DNA from: CAYGVT01 sp964353355
Lineage (GTDB): Archaea > Thermoplasmatota > DTKX01 > GCA-020343715
Assembly (NCBI GenBank): GCA_964353355.1
Contig: CAYGVT010000134.1
Span: 62,001-126,000 of the forward strand
Direction of reading: 5' to 3'
Length of the DNA stretch: 64,000 nt
Made by a program: the position numbers and the translations under genes. The notes under the pieces were generated by a model that had not been told where the DNA came from, ran no database searches, and saw only the letters and a list, made by a program, of their open reading frames with translations. Shown piece by piece: positions 51,613 to 59,767 of the stretch. Within the stretch, counting starts at the first letter, position 1. The number at the start of each line of letters is the position of its first letter.

Positions 51613-51707
51613 CCAACGTCAGATTCTCTTGAGAGCTCGACGGGCTGCTGCGACAGGTGGGAGGCGCGCGGGGGATGCGGAACGGCACGCGATTGCTCGA
51701 CTAGCCG

Positions 51708-53033
51708 TTACTTGTCTGTCCTGGTGGTCGGTCTCTTCGGTTGCCTCAGGAACATCGCGTCCGCGGCCGTGAGCAGGCCGAAGGCCGCGACCATCCAGTA
51801 GGCCGTGGAGAAGGTGCCGGTCGCGTCGGCGAGCACGCCCACGAGGAAGGGGGCGATGAAGCCGATGCCGTCGCGCGTGAAGAAGCTCACGCCGTAGAAG
51901 GTCGCGCGGACCTCGGGGGGGGTCACGTCGGCCACGAGCGCGTTGATGACCGCCATCGACATGAAGAACGAGAAACCGAAGACCATCATCGCCACTGCCA
52001 CCAGCGTGACGCTCCCGACGGAGAGTAGCATGATGGCCGCGAGGGCGCAGATGACGTTCGTGACGACGAGCGGGGCCTTCGCGTCGTACCGGTCCTTTAT
52101 CCATCCCCCGATGGGCTCGGCGAAGGCCCCCACCAGGTACATGAGGGAGGTGAGCGTGCCCGCGATGAGCACGGCAGCGTCTTGGTCCCCCGCGAGGTGC
52201 TTCTCCTGGGCCAGGTATGTCGGCAGAGGCTCGGTCATGCCGTGGAACAGGAGGCCACGGAAGATGGTGATGGTGATGACGATCATGACCGCCGACGTCA
52301 GGAGCAGGCGCATGCCCTTCCAGTAGTCCGCCTTGCTGGTCGGGCCCACCCTCTCCTCGACCTCCATCGCGGCCATGTCGAGGCGCCCCCGCAGCATGGC
52401 GCGGCCGTTGGACGGCGGCGGGGCCTCGCCGTTGGCGCCACCGCCGTTGGCCTCGGCCCTGAGGACCTTGGTGCCGAAGAGCACGACCGCGTAGCCCACG
52501 AACACGAGCCCGACCAGGCCCCAGACGACGTAGGCCACGCGCCACCCGAGCTGCGTGGCGATGGCGGCGGTGATGACCGGGGAGACGACCAGTCCGATGT
52601 CGCCGCCCAGGCCGTTGATGCCGAGCGCCTTGCCCCTGTGCTTGGCGCCGAAGACCTTGGAGATGAACGACAGGCCCGCCGGGTGGTAGAAGCTCAGGCC
52701 CATGCCGAGCAGGCCGAAGAAGAGCACGAGCATCCAGTAGTTGATGGACGCCGCGATGCCGAAGGCCGCGGCCGTCGATATGATGAGCCCGATGGTCACC
52801 ATCGCGAGCGGGTCCCTGCGGTCCGAGAGATAGCCCGTGAACAGCGAGCCCGTGCCGTAGATGATGCCCGTGAAGGTGATGAGGGAGAGTATCTGCGTCT
52901 TGCTCGTGAAGTCGAGCTCGTCCGCGACGAGCAGGGCCAGCGCGGGGTAGGCCGCGATGAGCACGTGCGTCATGAAGTGGCCGCCGGTGAGGAACGAGAT
53001 GAGCACGGCCTTGTCGCGCGTGAAGACGGCCAT
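51708..53033 (-). CDS. Major facilitator superfamily transporter
   Basis: 441 residues with about 12 hydrophobic helices in two six-helix halves. The halves are joined by a long cytoplasmic loop (about 195-240) containing a Gly/Ala/Asn-rich stretch and charged residues. GYLSDRRDP between helices 2 and 3 matches MFS motif A (G-x3-D-R/K-x-G-R-[R/K]). GLGGDIGLVVSPVI in helix 5 resembles the motif C region of antiporters. The C-terminal half repeats the A-like motif GGWIKDRYDAK. The substrate is not predictable. The gene converges on the FG-GAP genes, and its own TATA box lies about 40 nt upstream of the ATG. Confidence 0.85.
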   Translation of the reverse strand: MAVFTRDKAVLISFLTGGHFMTHVLIAAYPALALLVADELDFTSKTQILSLITFTGIIYGTGSLFTGYLSDRRDPLAMVTIGLIISTAAAFGIAASINYWMLVLFFGLLGMGLSFYHPAGLSFISKVFGAKHRGKALGINGLGGDIGLVVSPVITAAIATQLGWRVAYVVWGLVGLVFVGYAVVLFGTKVLRAEANGGGANGEAPPPSNGRAMLRGRLDMAAMEVEERVGPTSKADYWKGMRLLLTSAVMIVITITIFRGLLFHGMTEPLPTYLAQEKHLAGDQDAAVLIAGTLTSLMYLVGAFAEPIGGWIKDRYDAKAPLVVTNVICALAAIMLLSVGSVTLVAVAMMVFGFSFFMSMAVINALVADVTPPEVRATFYGVSFFTRDGIGFIAPFLVGVLADATGTFSTAYWMVAAFGLLTAADAMFLRQPKRPTTRTDK

Positions 53034-53069
53034 GGCGGTCCACCGGATGCTGGTAAATCACGCCTCAGC

Positions 53070-53080
53070 TATAAAAATTG
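53070..53080 (-). promoter_or_regulatory. TATA box of the MFS transporter gene
   Basis: CAATTTTTATAG on the minus strand, centred about 41 nt upstream of the ATG at 53033. Confidence 0.5.
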
Positions 53081-53090
53081 GGAGGGAGAG

Positions 53091-53145
53091 GGGGGATGGG
53101 AAAAGGGAGACGGGGTCGGCAAAAGGGGGAGGGGGATGGGAAAAG
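53091..53145 (+). repeat. Direct repeat of GGGGGATGGGAAAAG between rpl12 and the MFS gene
   Basis: The 15-mer GGGGGATGGGAAAAG occurs at 53091-53105 and again at 53131-53145, with a related AAAAGGGGGA between. On the transcribed minus strand it reads as C-rich runs broken by T tracts (CTTTTCCC), about 160-210 bp past the rpl12 stop. T-rich tracts act as archaeal terminators, so this may end the ribosomal transcript. Confidence 0.45.
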
Positions 53146-53304
53146 AGTGTCGGTAAAATGTAACTCGGGCGGCCACGGTCGCGGCCCCGCGCGCCTGGGC
53201 TTGGCATGCGCTGGGCCGGGTCGGCACCGCCCGGTGCGGGTGTCGCCGGCCCGGCGGACCGGCGCAGACTGGGGACGGGGGGTCCAGGGCTCCTTGGGGG
53301 GCGC

Positions 53305-53622
53305 CTAGCCGAACAGGGCGCTGAGGCCCGCGGCGGCGTCCTCCTCGGAGACCTTCTTCTCCTCCGGCTTCTCTTCCTTCTTCTCCTCCTTCTTGCCCTC
53401 GTGCGCCGCGGCTGGCGCGGCTGCCGCGGGTGCGGCGGCGGGCATCGCGAACGAGGCCTTCAGGGCCTCGTCGATGTCCACGCCCTCGAGCGAGGTCGTC
53501 AGGGCCTTGACCCTCGATGGGTCGACCTTGACGTCGGCGGCCTTCAGGACCTTCGTGACGGCGTCCTCGGTGACGCCCTTGCCAGCGGCGTGCAGGAGAA
53601 GCGCGCCATAGATGTACTCCAT
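53305..53622 (-). CDS. rpl12: Ribosomal stalk protein L12 (archaeal P1 type)
   Basis: 105 residues. MEYIYGALLLHAAGK opens the helical dimerisation/P0-binding domain. An Ala-rich hinge and a Lys/Glu hinge follow, ending in EEDAAAGLSALFG, the conserved archaeal/eukaryotic stalk tail that recruits translation factors. It forms the L10(P0)-L12 stalk with the adjacent gene. The ATG at 53622 was chosen for the canonical MEYIY start with GGAGG about 13 nt upstream; a second ATG 15 nt further upstream would add MEAWK. Confidence 0.95.
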   Translation of the reverse strand: MEYIYGALLLHAAGKGVTEDAVTKVLKAADVKVDPSRVKALTTSLEGVDIDEALKASFAMPAAAPAAAAPAAAHEGKKEEKKEEKPEEKKVSEEDAAAGLSALFG

Positions 53623-53676
53623 TTTCCATGCCTCCATTGTGTTATCGTCAATGCCTTCATGACCGTACGTTCGCGT

Positions 53677-54702
53677 TCAGCCGAAGAGCGCGTTCAGCCC
53701 GGCGGCGGCGTCCTCTTCGGTCACCTTCTTCTCTTCCTTCTTCTCCTCCCTCTTTCCCTCGCGCGCCGCGGTGGGCGCGGCCACGGCGGCGATTGCCGCA
53801 GTCGCCGCGACCACGCCGGCGAGCCTCGCGCGTATCTCGTCGTCCAGGGCCTCCGGGGAGACCTTGGCCGCGAGGGCGAGGGCCTTCATGTAAGATGAGA
53901 GGATGATCGGGCCGGCCGTCTCGATGTTCACGACGCCCGCCTTCACGCCGAGCGCGAGCGCGTGCGTGTGGCCGAGCAGGAGCAGCGGCCGGACGGTGTG
54001 CGGCGTCGTGTAGGCGAGGTTCATCGCCAGGTTGAAGGCGGCGCCCGCGCCCTGGCCGAACTTCGCGCGCATGGCGTCGTCGTCGACCTTGAGCACGGCG
54101 GGCCTGTAGACCAAGCCGCCCTCGTAGGCCGCCTTGAGGTCCAGGCCCACGATTAGCGGCATGATGTCCAGCTTGGGCAGGATGCCGGCGAGGTCCTTTG
54201 AGATGACCTCGCCCCTCTTGCACAGCACGGCGTCTCTTTTGATGATGACCCTTCCCTTCTCGATGGCCGCCGGTATGCCGACCTTCTGAAGCTCCCGGAC
54301 GATGGGGCCGGGCTTGAAGTTCGTCTCGCCGCCCTTGACCGATATTTCGCTGGGGGCGATCTCCCCGCCCTTCGCGGCCGCGGGGGCCTTGGTGGACTCC
54401 ATCATCTTGTAGAGCTTGAAGGGGTTGCGGTCCGAGAGGACAAGCGCGCAAGGTCCTGCGATGGACTCGCTGAGCTGGTCGAGGCCGGGATGGCCCTTCG
54501 CGGCGGCCTCCTTGATGGCGATGCCCAGGAGCGTGCCCTTGCTCACGACCATGCGCACGTCCTTGCGCATGCCCCCGCGCATCTTCTGGAGCTGGGAGGC
54601 CGGGATGCCGGCGATGCTGACCACGCCGATGGTCTTGTGCTGCTCGAGGGCCTTGACGATGTCCGCGACGGTCTCGCGCTTCCACGGTGCGACGTGTGCC
54701 AT
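53677..54702 (-). CDS. rpl10: Ribosomal stalk protein L10 (P0)
   Basis: 341 residues. The N-terminal RNA-binding domain (WKRETVADIVKAL, then the MRKDVRMVVSKGTLL region) is followed by the archaeal insertion (G-G-E-T-N-F-K-P-G-P, K-G-R-V-I-I-K-R-D). The C-terminal spine helices carry L12 dimers, and the last 13 residues, EEDAAAGLNALFG, nearly repeat the L12 tail. The ATG at 54702 has GAGGGGGGATGA upstream and lies 13 bp after the rpl1 stop, in the conserved L11-L1-L10-L12 order. Confidence 0.95.
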   Translation of the reverse strand: MAHVAPWKRETVADIVKALEQHKTIGVVSIAGIPASQLQKMRGGMRKDVRMVVSKGTLLGIAIKEAAAKGHPGLDQLSESIAGPCALVLSDRNPFKLYKMMESTKAPAAAKGGEIAPSEISVKGGETNFKPGPIVRELQKVGIPAAIEKGRVIIKRDAVLCKRGEVISKDLAGILPKLDIMPLIVGLDLKAAYEGGLVYRPAVLKVDDDAMRAKFGQGAGAAFNLAMNLAYTTPHTVRPLLLLGHTHALALGVKAGVVNIETAGPIILSSYMKALALAAKVSPEALDDEIRARLAGVVAATAAIAAVAAPTAAREGKREEKKEEKKVTEEDAAAGLNALFG

Positions 54703-54715
54703 TCGTCATCCCCCC

Positions 54716-55360
54716 TCAGCGGCCCTCCACCTTGATCGCGGGGCCCATCGTGGTCTTGACGTAGACCGAGCCGATGTTGGCCGCGCCCCTGGGAGTCTTG
54801 GCCTCGACGCGGCGCAGGACCTCCACGACGTTCGCGGCGATGTCCTCCGGCTTCATGCCGGAGCTGCCCACGGGCACGTGCATGGTCGGCTTGTCGCGCG
54901 ACCGCACGCGGACCGTCTTCCTCAGGTTGTCGATGAGGTTCTTGGGGTCGGAGCCGGGTGGGACGGGCCGGGGCATCTTGCCCTTCGGGCCCAGGAACAC
55001 GCCGAGCCGCTTGCCGATCGTGGGCATGAGCGGCGCCTCGGCGATGAAGTACTCCACGCTGCGCACCAGCTTGCGGGCGCCGCGCTTGTCGTCGGCGATC
55101 TTCTCTATCTCGTCGGGCTGGATGACCATGTCGGCCACGTTCTTGGCCTTGATGACCATCTCGCCCGAGCCGATGACGGCGACCTTCTGGGCCTTGCCGC
55201 GCCCGTGCGGGAGCACGACCTCCTCGTTGATGCGGTTCCCGGGCACCGACAGGTCCAGGTCCTTCAGGTTTATGGCGAGGTCGACCGACTCCGCGAACTT
55301 TCGGGGGGGGGCCTTCTCGAGGGCCTGCTTCACAGAAGCTAGTATCTGGGCTTCCTCCAT
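54716..55360 (-). CDS. rpl1: Ribosomal protein L1
   Basis: 214 residues, normal for archaeal L1. FAESVDLAINLKDLDLS and INEEVVLPHGRG at the N-terminus, GPKGKMPRP in the middle and a C-terminal VKTTMGPAIKVE match the family. It binds 23S rRNA at the L1 stalk, and in methanogens L1 also represses its own mRNA. The ATG at 55360 is preceded by GAGGTGA at good spacing; the GTG at 55369 is an alternative. A hairpin and a direct repeat lie in the 60 bp gap to rpl11. Confidence 0.93.
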   Translation of the reverse strand: MEEAQILASVKQALEKAPPRKFAESVDLAINLKDLDLSVPGNRINEEVVLPHGRGKAQKVAVIGSGEMVIKAKNVADMVIQPDEIEKIADDKRGARKLVRSVEYFIAEAPLMPTIGKRLGVFLGPKGKMPRPVPPGSDPKNLIDNLRKTVRVRSRDKPTMHVPVGSSGMKPEDIAANVVEVLRRVEAKTPRGAANIGSVYVKTTMGPAIKVEGR

Positions 55361-55384
55361 CCACGTCACCTCGGTAGTTCAAGC

Positions 55385-55401
55385 GGGGCCTCTTCGGCCC
55401 C
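55385..55401 (-). promoter_or_regulatory. GGGGCC hairpin in the rpl11-rpl1 gap
   Basis: GGGGCC and GGCCCC are perfectly complementary around a 5-nt loop, about 25 nt upstream of the rpl1 start. In archaea L1 represses translation by binding a structured site near its mRNA start, so this is a candidate. The internal-loop signature of a known L1 site was not confirmed. Confidence 0.4.
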
Positions 55402-55428
55402 TCCTACGCGTGGGGGGTTCCTACGCGT
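55402..55428 (-). repeat. Direct repeat ACGCGTAGGA spanning the rpl11 stop
   Basis: On the minus strand ACGCGTAGGA occurs twice (plus coordinates 55419-55428 and 55402-55411), 17 bp apart. The first copy contains the TAG stop of rpl11. Confidence 0.6.
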
Positions 55429-55897
55429 TGAGGGGGCCGTCATACGCCCCCTCTTTAATAAGCTTTTGGACATCCTTGGCGCTCTTGCCGTCGATGGTCA
55501 CGCCCATCGAGACGCAGGCGCCCGCGACCTCCATGGCCTTGGCCTTGAGGTCATGGCCGAGGAGGCTGTCCCCCTTCATTTCCGCTATCTTCACGAGCTG
55601 CTCAATCGTCAGGTCCCCGGCCACCTCGTGGCGCGGTTTGTGGGAGCCCGATTCGACCTTGAGCATGTCTTTGATGAGCGCCGACACGGGGGGAGTGCCG
55701 ATCTCGAACGTGTAGGACTTGTCGTCCTTGATGGTGATCTTGACCGGGACCTTCATGCCCTTGAACGAGCCCGTCCGGGCGTTGATGTCCTTCGCGATGT
55801 TCACGATGTTCACGCCCAGCGGGCCCAGCGCGGGTCCGAGGGGCGGGCCTGGAGTGCAGCTGCCAGCGTCCACCAGGACCTCGACTACGTCTACCAT
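55421..55897 (-). CDS. rpl11: Ribosomal protein L11
   Basis: 158 residues. VEVLVDAGSCTPGPPLGPALGPLGVN is the N-terminal proline-rich signature; K-I-T-I-K-D-D-K-S-Y and T-I-D-G-K-S-A-K-D-V-Q-K lie further on. It binds the GTPase-associated region of 23S rRNA. The ATG is one base after the spt5 stop, so the two are translationally coupled. Confidence 0.95.
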   Translation of the reverse strand: MVDVVEVLVDAGSCTPGPPLGPALGPLGVNIVNIAKDINARTGSFKGMKVPVKITIKDDKSYTFEIGTPPVSALIKDMLKVESGSHKPRHEVAGDLTIEQLVKIAEMKGDSLLGHDLKAKAMEVAGACVSMGVTIDGKSAKDVQKLIKEGAYDGPLNA

Positions 55898-55898
55898 C

Positions 55899-56615
55899 TC
55901 ACTTCATCTCCTTCTCGATGACGCGGACATGGTCGCCGCGCACGGTGATGGGGATCGATATCATGGCCTCGAAGAGCTCGACGGTGATCTCCTCCTTGGC
56001 CTCGTCGATCTGCTGCACGCGGGCCTTCTCGCCCTTGAAGGGGCCTGCGATGAGCTCGACGATGTTGCCCTCGACGATGCCGGACACGAGGGGCTTGGGG
56101 GCGAGGAAATGCTCGATCTGCTCCATGGGGATGATGCCGCCCTCGCCCCGCACGATGCCGCGGACCTTCTTGACGCCCTTCAGGAGCTCCTGGAGCGCGT
56201 CGGGGTTGCGCGCCTCGATGAAGATGTAGCCACGCATCGGCTGCGGGCAGAGGATGCCATAGATCTCGGAGCCCTTGCGCATGGCCTTGTTCTCGATGGC
56301 GTCGGCGACGATGCGCTCGTGGCCGATGGAGGTCTTCACCGCGAAGATGGTGTTGGCGTAGACCGGCTCCTCCGGCTCGGGCTCCTCCGCGGCCTTTGCC
56401 GCGGGGGCGGGTGAGGGGGGGGGGGCCTGGACGGCGGGCGCGGCGGGGGCCGGGGCGGCCTGCTGCGCGCGATCGGCCGTCGCGGCCGCGGGGCCCAGGT
56501 CGCTCAGGCTCGGGCCCTCGTCCTTGGGCTCCGGCGATGGCTCTGCCTTGCGCGCCACGGGCGCGGGGCCATCGACTGGGCCGTCACCGGACTGCTCCTG
56601 GTCTTCGCCGGTCAT
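55899..56615 (-). CDS. spt5: Transcription elongation factor Spt5 (archaeal NusG)
   Basis: 238 residues. The NGN domain (about 85-170: TIFAVKTSIGHERIVADAIENKA, then GYIFIEA) contacts RNA polymerase with Spt4, and a KOW domain follows (about 175-235: VELIAGPFKGEKARVQQID). Archaeal Spt5 is usually about 145-150 residues. The first 85 residues here are an extra disordered Pro/Ala/Glu extension. The ATG at 56615 sits about 27 nt after a TATA box (56638-56649) and is nearly leaderless; the GTG at 56624 would lie almost at the predicted transcription start. Confidence 0.92.
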   Translation of the reverse strand: MTGEDQEQSGDGPVDGPAPVARKAEPSPEPKDEGPSLSDLGPAAATADRAQQAAPAPAAPAVQAPPPSPAPAAKAAEEPEPEEPVYANTIFAVKTSIGHERIVADAIENKAMRKGSEIYGILCPQPMRGYIFIEARNPDALQELLKGVKKVRGIVRGEGGIIPMEQIEHFLAPKPLVSGIVEGNIVELIAGPFKGEKARVQQIDEAKEEITVELFEAMISIPITVRGDHVRVIEKEMK

Positions 56616-56637
56616 GGTGTCCACCGTGAGAGGGTAC

Positions 56638-56649
56638 GGATATATTACC
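56638..56649 (-). promoter_or_regulatory. TATA box of the spt5-rpl11-rpl1-rpl10-rpl12 genes
   Basis: GGTAATATATCC on the minus strand, centred about 28 nt upstream of the ATG at 56615, the expected leaderless spacing. Confidence 0.6.
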
Positions 56650-56687
56650 TTTGCGGATGGGGATCGCGGATGGGGGGTCGGGCGCCC

Positions 56688-56957
56688 TCAGACCAGCAGC
56701 GACCCCAGCATGACGCCGAGGTCGAGGTAGTCCTTGAGCAGTCCACCCACGCCGGTCCAGGTCTTGTAGATGAGGAAGCCCAGCGCACCGATGAGCACCA
56801 TGCCGATGGCGCACACCTGGAGCGTCTTGATGAACTCGTCGGGGGTCGGCTTGACCGACATCTTGATGACCCGGCTCCACTTGTTGGACTTGATGCGCTC
56901 GTTCACGCGCTTCTCGATCCTGTCCTGGGCCTCCCAGGTGCGCTCAAGTATGTCCAT
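56688..56957 (-). CDS. secE: Protein translocase subunit SecE (Sec61-gamma)
   Basis: 89 residues. An N-terminal amphipathic helix of about 25 residues precedes K-W-S-R-V-I-K-M-S-V-K-P-T-P-D-E-F, the conserved cytoplasmic helix before the single membrane helix (about 45-67: LQVCAIGMVLIGALGFLIYK). It clamps SecY in the translocon that exports the surface proteins of this window. Its place between ftsZ and spt5 is the usual archaeal one. GGAGGAGG precedes the ATG. Confidence 0.92.
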   Translation of the reverse strand: MDILERTWEAQDRIEKRVNERIKSNKWSRVIKMSVKPTPDEFIKTLQVCAIGMVLIGALGFLIYKTWTGVGGLLKDYLDLGVMLGSLLV

Positions 56958-56997
56958 CGGTCCTCCTCCATCTCGCGTCGGCCGTCCGGGCGCCGGC

Positions 56998-58107
56998 TCA
57001 GCGGACGAAGTCCACCTCGAGGTGCTCGGGCCTGCCGCCCTTGCGCGCGGCGGGGCCGAGTATCTGCTTGGACTTGACGCCCACTATCACCAGCATGACC
57101 CTGATGGTCCTCTCGAGGGCCGGGTCAATGGCGGCACCCCATATAATCCTTGCGTTGGGGTTTATACGGGCGTGGACCTCCTCGACGACCTTCTGGGCGT
57201 CGGAGACCGTCATGTCCGGGCCGCCCGTGACGTTGACGAGCGCGCCCGTGGCATCGGAGATGTCAACGTCGAGCAGCGGGGAGTTGATGGCCTGGTTGAT
57301 GGCCTCGGTGGCGCGGTCCTCCTCGGACGCCTCGCCCAGGCCGATCATGGCCACGCCACCGGAGCGCATGATGGTGCGGATGTCGTTGAAGTCCAGGTTG
57401 ACCAGCCCGGGCTTGGTGATTATCTCGGTGAGTCCCCGGATGCTGCGCAGCAGGACCTCGTCCGCCACCTTGAACGCCGCGTTGAGCGGGAGGCGGGGAT
57501 TGATCTGGAGCAGCTTGTCGTTGGGGATGACGATGGCCGTGTCGACGATGTGGCGGATCTTCTCTAGGCCGTACTCCGCGTTCTCCATGCGCACGAGCCC
57601 CTCGGAGGCGAACGGGAGGGTGACGATGGCGATGGTGAGCGCGCCCAGGTCCTTGGCGACGCGGGCGAACACGGAGATGCCGCCCGTGCCCGTACCGCCG
57701 CCCAGGCCGCACGTGAGGAACACTATGTCGGCTCCCGCGAGGTGGGCCTTGATCTCGTCCTCGACCTCCTTGGCGGCCTCCTCGCCTATCTGCGGGAGGG
57801 CACCCGCGCCGAGCCCGCGCGTGAGCCGGCGGCCCAGGAGCAGCTTCTTGGGCGCGTGGATGGTGAGGAGGTGCTGCGCGTCCGTGTTGGCCGCGAAGAG
57901 CTCGACGCCCTGCAGCCCGGACTCGACCATCCTGTTGACGGTGTTACAGCCGGCACCGCCGATGCCGACGATTTTGATGTTCGTGCGCAGGGACTCGAGC
58001 ACCCTCTCGAGCTCGGCGTCGTCGGTTCCGGGCGATGAATACCCGGGTATGGATTGCGGCTCCTGAACGGGGCTGCGTGACAGCACTTCCCTTACAATGG
58101 TCTTCAT
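56998..58107 (-). CDS. ftsZ: Cell division GTPase FtsZ (secE-linked copy)
   Basis: 369 residues of tubulin-like GTPase forming the division ring. GIGGAGCNTVNRM is the nucleotide-binding start, GGGTGTGG is the tubulin signature loop, and NLDFNDIRTI is the T7 loop with catalytic Asp. The C-terminus ends HLEVDFVR, a short conserved peptide that may bind a membrane tether. The ATG at 58107 (MKTIVREVL) has GGAGGGA upstream, and a TATA-like CTTTAAATAATG lies at 58174-58185. It belongs to the FtsZ family close to archaeal FtsZ1 by location next to secE; subfamily assignment is not proven. Confidence 0.93.
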   Translation of the reverse strand: MKTIVREVLSRSPVQEPQSIPGYSSPGTDDAELERVLESLRTNIKIVGIGGAGCNTVNRMVESGLQGVELFAANTDAQHLLTIHAPKKLLLGRRLTRGLGAGALPQIGEEAAKEVEDEIKAHLAGADIVFLTCGLGGGTGTGGISVFARVAKDLGALTIAIVTLPFASEGLVRMENAEYGLEKIRHIVDTAIVIPNDKLLQINPRLPLNAAFKVADEVLLRSIRGLTEIITKPGLVNLDFNDIRTIMRSGGVAMIGLGEASEEDRATEAINQAINSPLLDVDISDATGALVNVTGGPDMTVSDAQKVVEEVHARINPNARIIWGAAIDPALERTIRVMLVIVGVKSKQILGPAARKGGRPEHLEVDFVR

Positions 58108-58173
58108 ATGGCTCCCTCCTCGAGGACTTGTCCACCCATCTGGAGATAGGACTGGGGGTGTATACCCATTGCG

Positions 58174-58185
58174 CATTATTTAAAG
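58174..58185 (-). promoter_or_regulatory. TATA-like box of the ftsZ-secE genes
   Basis: CTTTAAATAATG on the minus strand, about 70 nt upstream of the FtsZ ATG, gives a leader of about 45 nt containing a Shine-Dalgarno. Confidence 0.5.
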
Positions 58186-58292
58186 TTGTGGTGACGCTCG
58201 CACTGCTGGTGGCACCGCGCTGGATTGTTGTGGTGGCCGGCTCCCGGGACACCCCGTCGCGCGAGTCGCGCGCGCGGGCGCTCCCGCCCGGG

Positions 58293-59489
58293 TCACTTGA
58301 CGAAGTCCAGCTCGAGGCCCCCGCCCGCGCCGCCCCTCGAGACGCCGTGCTCGACGCGGTCCTGCGTCTGATGGTAGCGCGCGGTCGCGACCGCCTGCGC
58401 GCTGCCGAGGTGCTCCTCGAGGAGACGGGACTTGACGCCCGTGATGACGAGCATGACGCGTATCTCGTGCTCCAGGGTCGGGTCGACGGTCGCGCCCCAG
58501 ATGATGCGCGCGGACGGATTGATCTTGCCCGATGTGAGCTCGACGACCTTCTCGGCGTCCGCGATGGTCATGTCCTGGCCTCCCACGACGGAGACGAGCG
58601 CGCCGGTCGCGCCGGCCACGTCCACGTCGAGCAGGGGCGAGTTGAGAGCGGCCTCGACGGCCTCCTTCGCGCGGTTCTCCGGCGAGTCGCTGAGCCCGAT
58701 GCCCACCATCGCGAGGCCTCCGGACGACATGATGGTCTTGAGGTCGTTGAAGTCCAAGTTGACGAGCCCGGGCTTCGTTATCATCTCGGTGATGCCCCGG
58801 ATGCTGCGCATGAGCACCTCGTCCGCGACCTTGAAGGCCGCGTCCAGGGGGAGCTTAGGGGCTAGATGCAGGAGCTTGTCGTTGGGGATGAGCAGAGCCG
58901 TGTCGCAGAACTTGCTGAGCTGCCGGAGCCCCCACTCGGCGTTCTCGAGCCGGCTGCGGCCCTCGACGGAGAACGGGAGCGTTACCACGGCGAGCACGAG
59001 CGCGCCCGATTCCTTCGCTAGGCGCGCGACGAACGGGGCGGAGCCGGTGCCGGTGCCGCCGCCCAGGCCCGCGGTGACGAACACGATGTCCGCGCCGGAG
59101 ATGACCGCGCGCAGCTCGTCCTCGGCCTCCTTGGCGGCCTCCTCGCCCACGTGGGGCTCGGCGCCTGCGCCGAGGCCGCGGGTGCACCTGCGGCCGATGA
59201 GGATCTTGTGCGGGGAGTGGACGTTGAGGAGATGCGCCGCGTCGGTGTTGAGCGCGTAGAGCTCCACGTCCGCGATGCCGCTCTCGACGAGGCGGTTTAT
59301 GGTGTTCGAGCCGCCGCCGCCGCACCCGAAGATCTTGATGTTGACCTTGAGCGACTCGAGGATCTTCTCGAGCTCGGCATCGTCAGGCGAGAGGCCCGTG
59401 TCACCGCCAGCGGGGGGCGTCGGGCGCTTCATCTTCTCGTCCTCCTTGGCCTTCTCCAGTGCCTCACTTATTATGGACTTCAAGTGCAC
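58293..59489 (-). CDS. ftsZ: Second FtsZ paralogue, tandem to the first
   Basis: 398 residues with all FtsZ signatures: GCGGGGSNTINRL, GGGTGTGS and NLDFNDLKTI, ending LELDFVK, almost the same terminal peptide as its neighbour. It differs in having about 35 extra residues between the GTPase core and the tail peptide (His/Gln/Gly-rich). A longer N-terminal open frame exists, but the natural start is GTG 59489 (VHLKSIISEAL), aligned with MKTIVREVL of the other copy and preceded by AAGGAG. A TATA-like GTTAATAAC (minus strand, 59535-59543) lies about 45-55 nt upstream, so it has its own promoter. Confidence 0.9.
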   Translation of the reverse strand: MHLKSIISEALEKAKEDEKMKRPTPPAGGDTGLSPDDAELEKILESLKVNIKIFGCGGGGSNTINRLVESGIADVELYALNTDAAHLLNVHSPHKILIGRRCTRGLGAGAEPHVGEEAAKEAEDELRAVISGADIVFVTAGLGGGTGTGSAPFVARLAKESGALVLAVVTLPFSVEGRSRLENAEWGLRQLSKFCDTALLIPNDKLLHLAPKLPLDAAFKVADEVLMRSIRGITEMITKPGLVNLDFNDLKTIMSSGGLAMVGIGLSDSPENRAKEAVEAALNSPLLDVDVAGATGALVSVVGGQDMTIADAEKVVELTSGKINPSARIIWGATVDPTLEHEIRVMLVITGVKSRLLEEHLGSAQAVATARYHQTQDRVEHGVSRGGAGGGLELDFVK

Positions 59490-59534
59490 CACCAGGCTCC
59501 TTCTGCTAGCGCTGCGCTCGCAAAGGAGTGTGAT

Positions 59535-59543
59535 GTTATTAAC
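59535..59543 (-). promoter_or_regulatory. TATA-like box of the second ftsZ gene
   Basis: GTTAATAAC on the minus strand, giving a leader of about 24 nt to GTG 59489. Confidence 0.4.
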
Positions 59544-59724
59544 CCTTCGGTGATAGGGCCTCCAAGTTGCACACCCTGGACTGTACGCCTCCCGGCGCGC
59601 GAGGGTCCGTTCCCCGGTCGAGGCGGTGCGCGGGGTCCTACGGGGGCGGGACGGCGCGCCCCCCGGGGGGCCCCGGACCACGCCATCCAGTCAATATTAT
59701 TAGGCATGAGAAAGCGAGATGAAC

Positions 59725-59734
59725 CTATTTATAC
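59725..59734 (+). promoter_or_regulatory. TATA box of the terminal surface-protein gene
   Basis: CTATTTATAC is centred about 38 nt upstream of the ATG at 59768. It is divergent from the ftsZ promoter. Confidence 0.55.
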
Positions 59735-59767
59735 GGGGGGGCGAATGTCAAGCCAAGCCTAGGGGCC

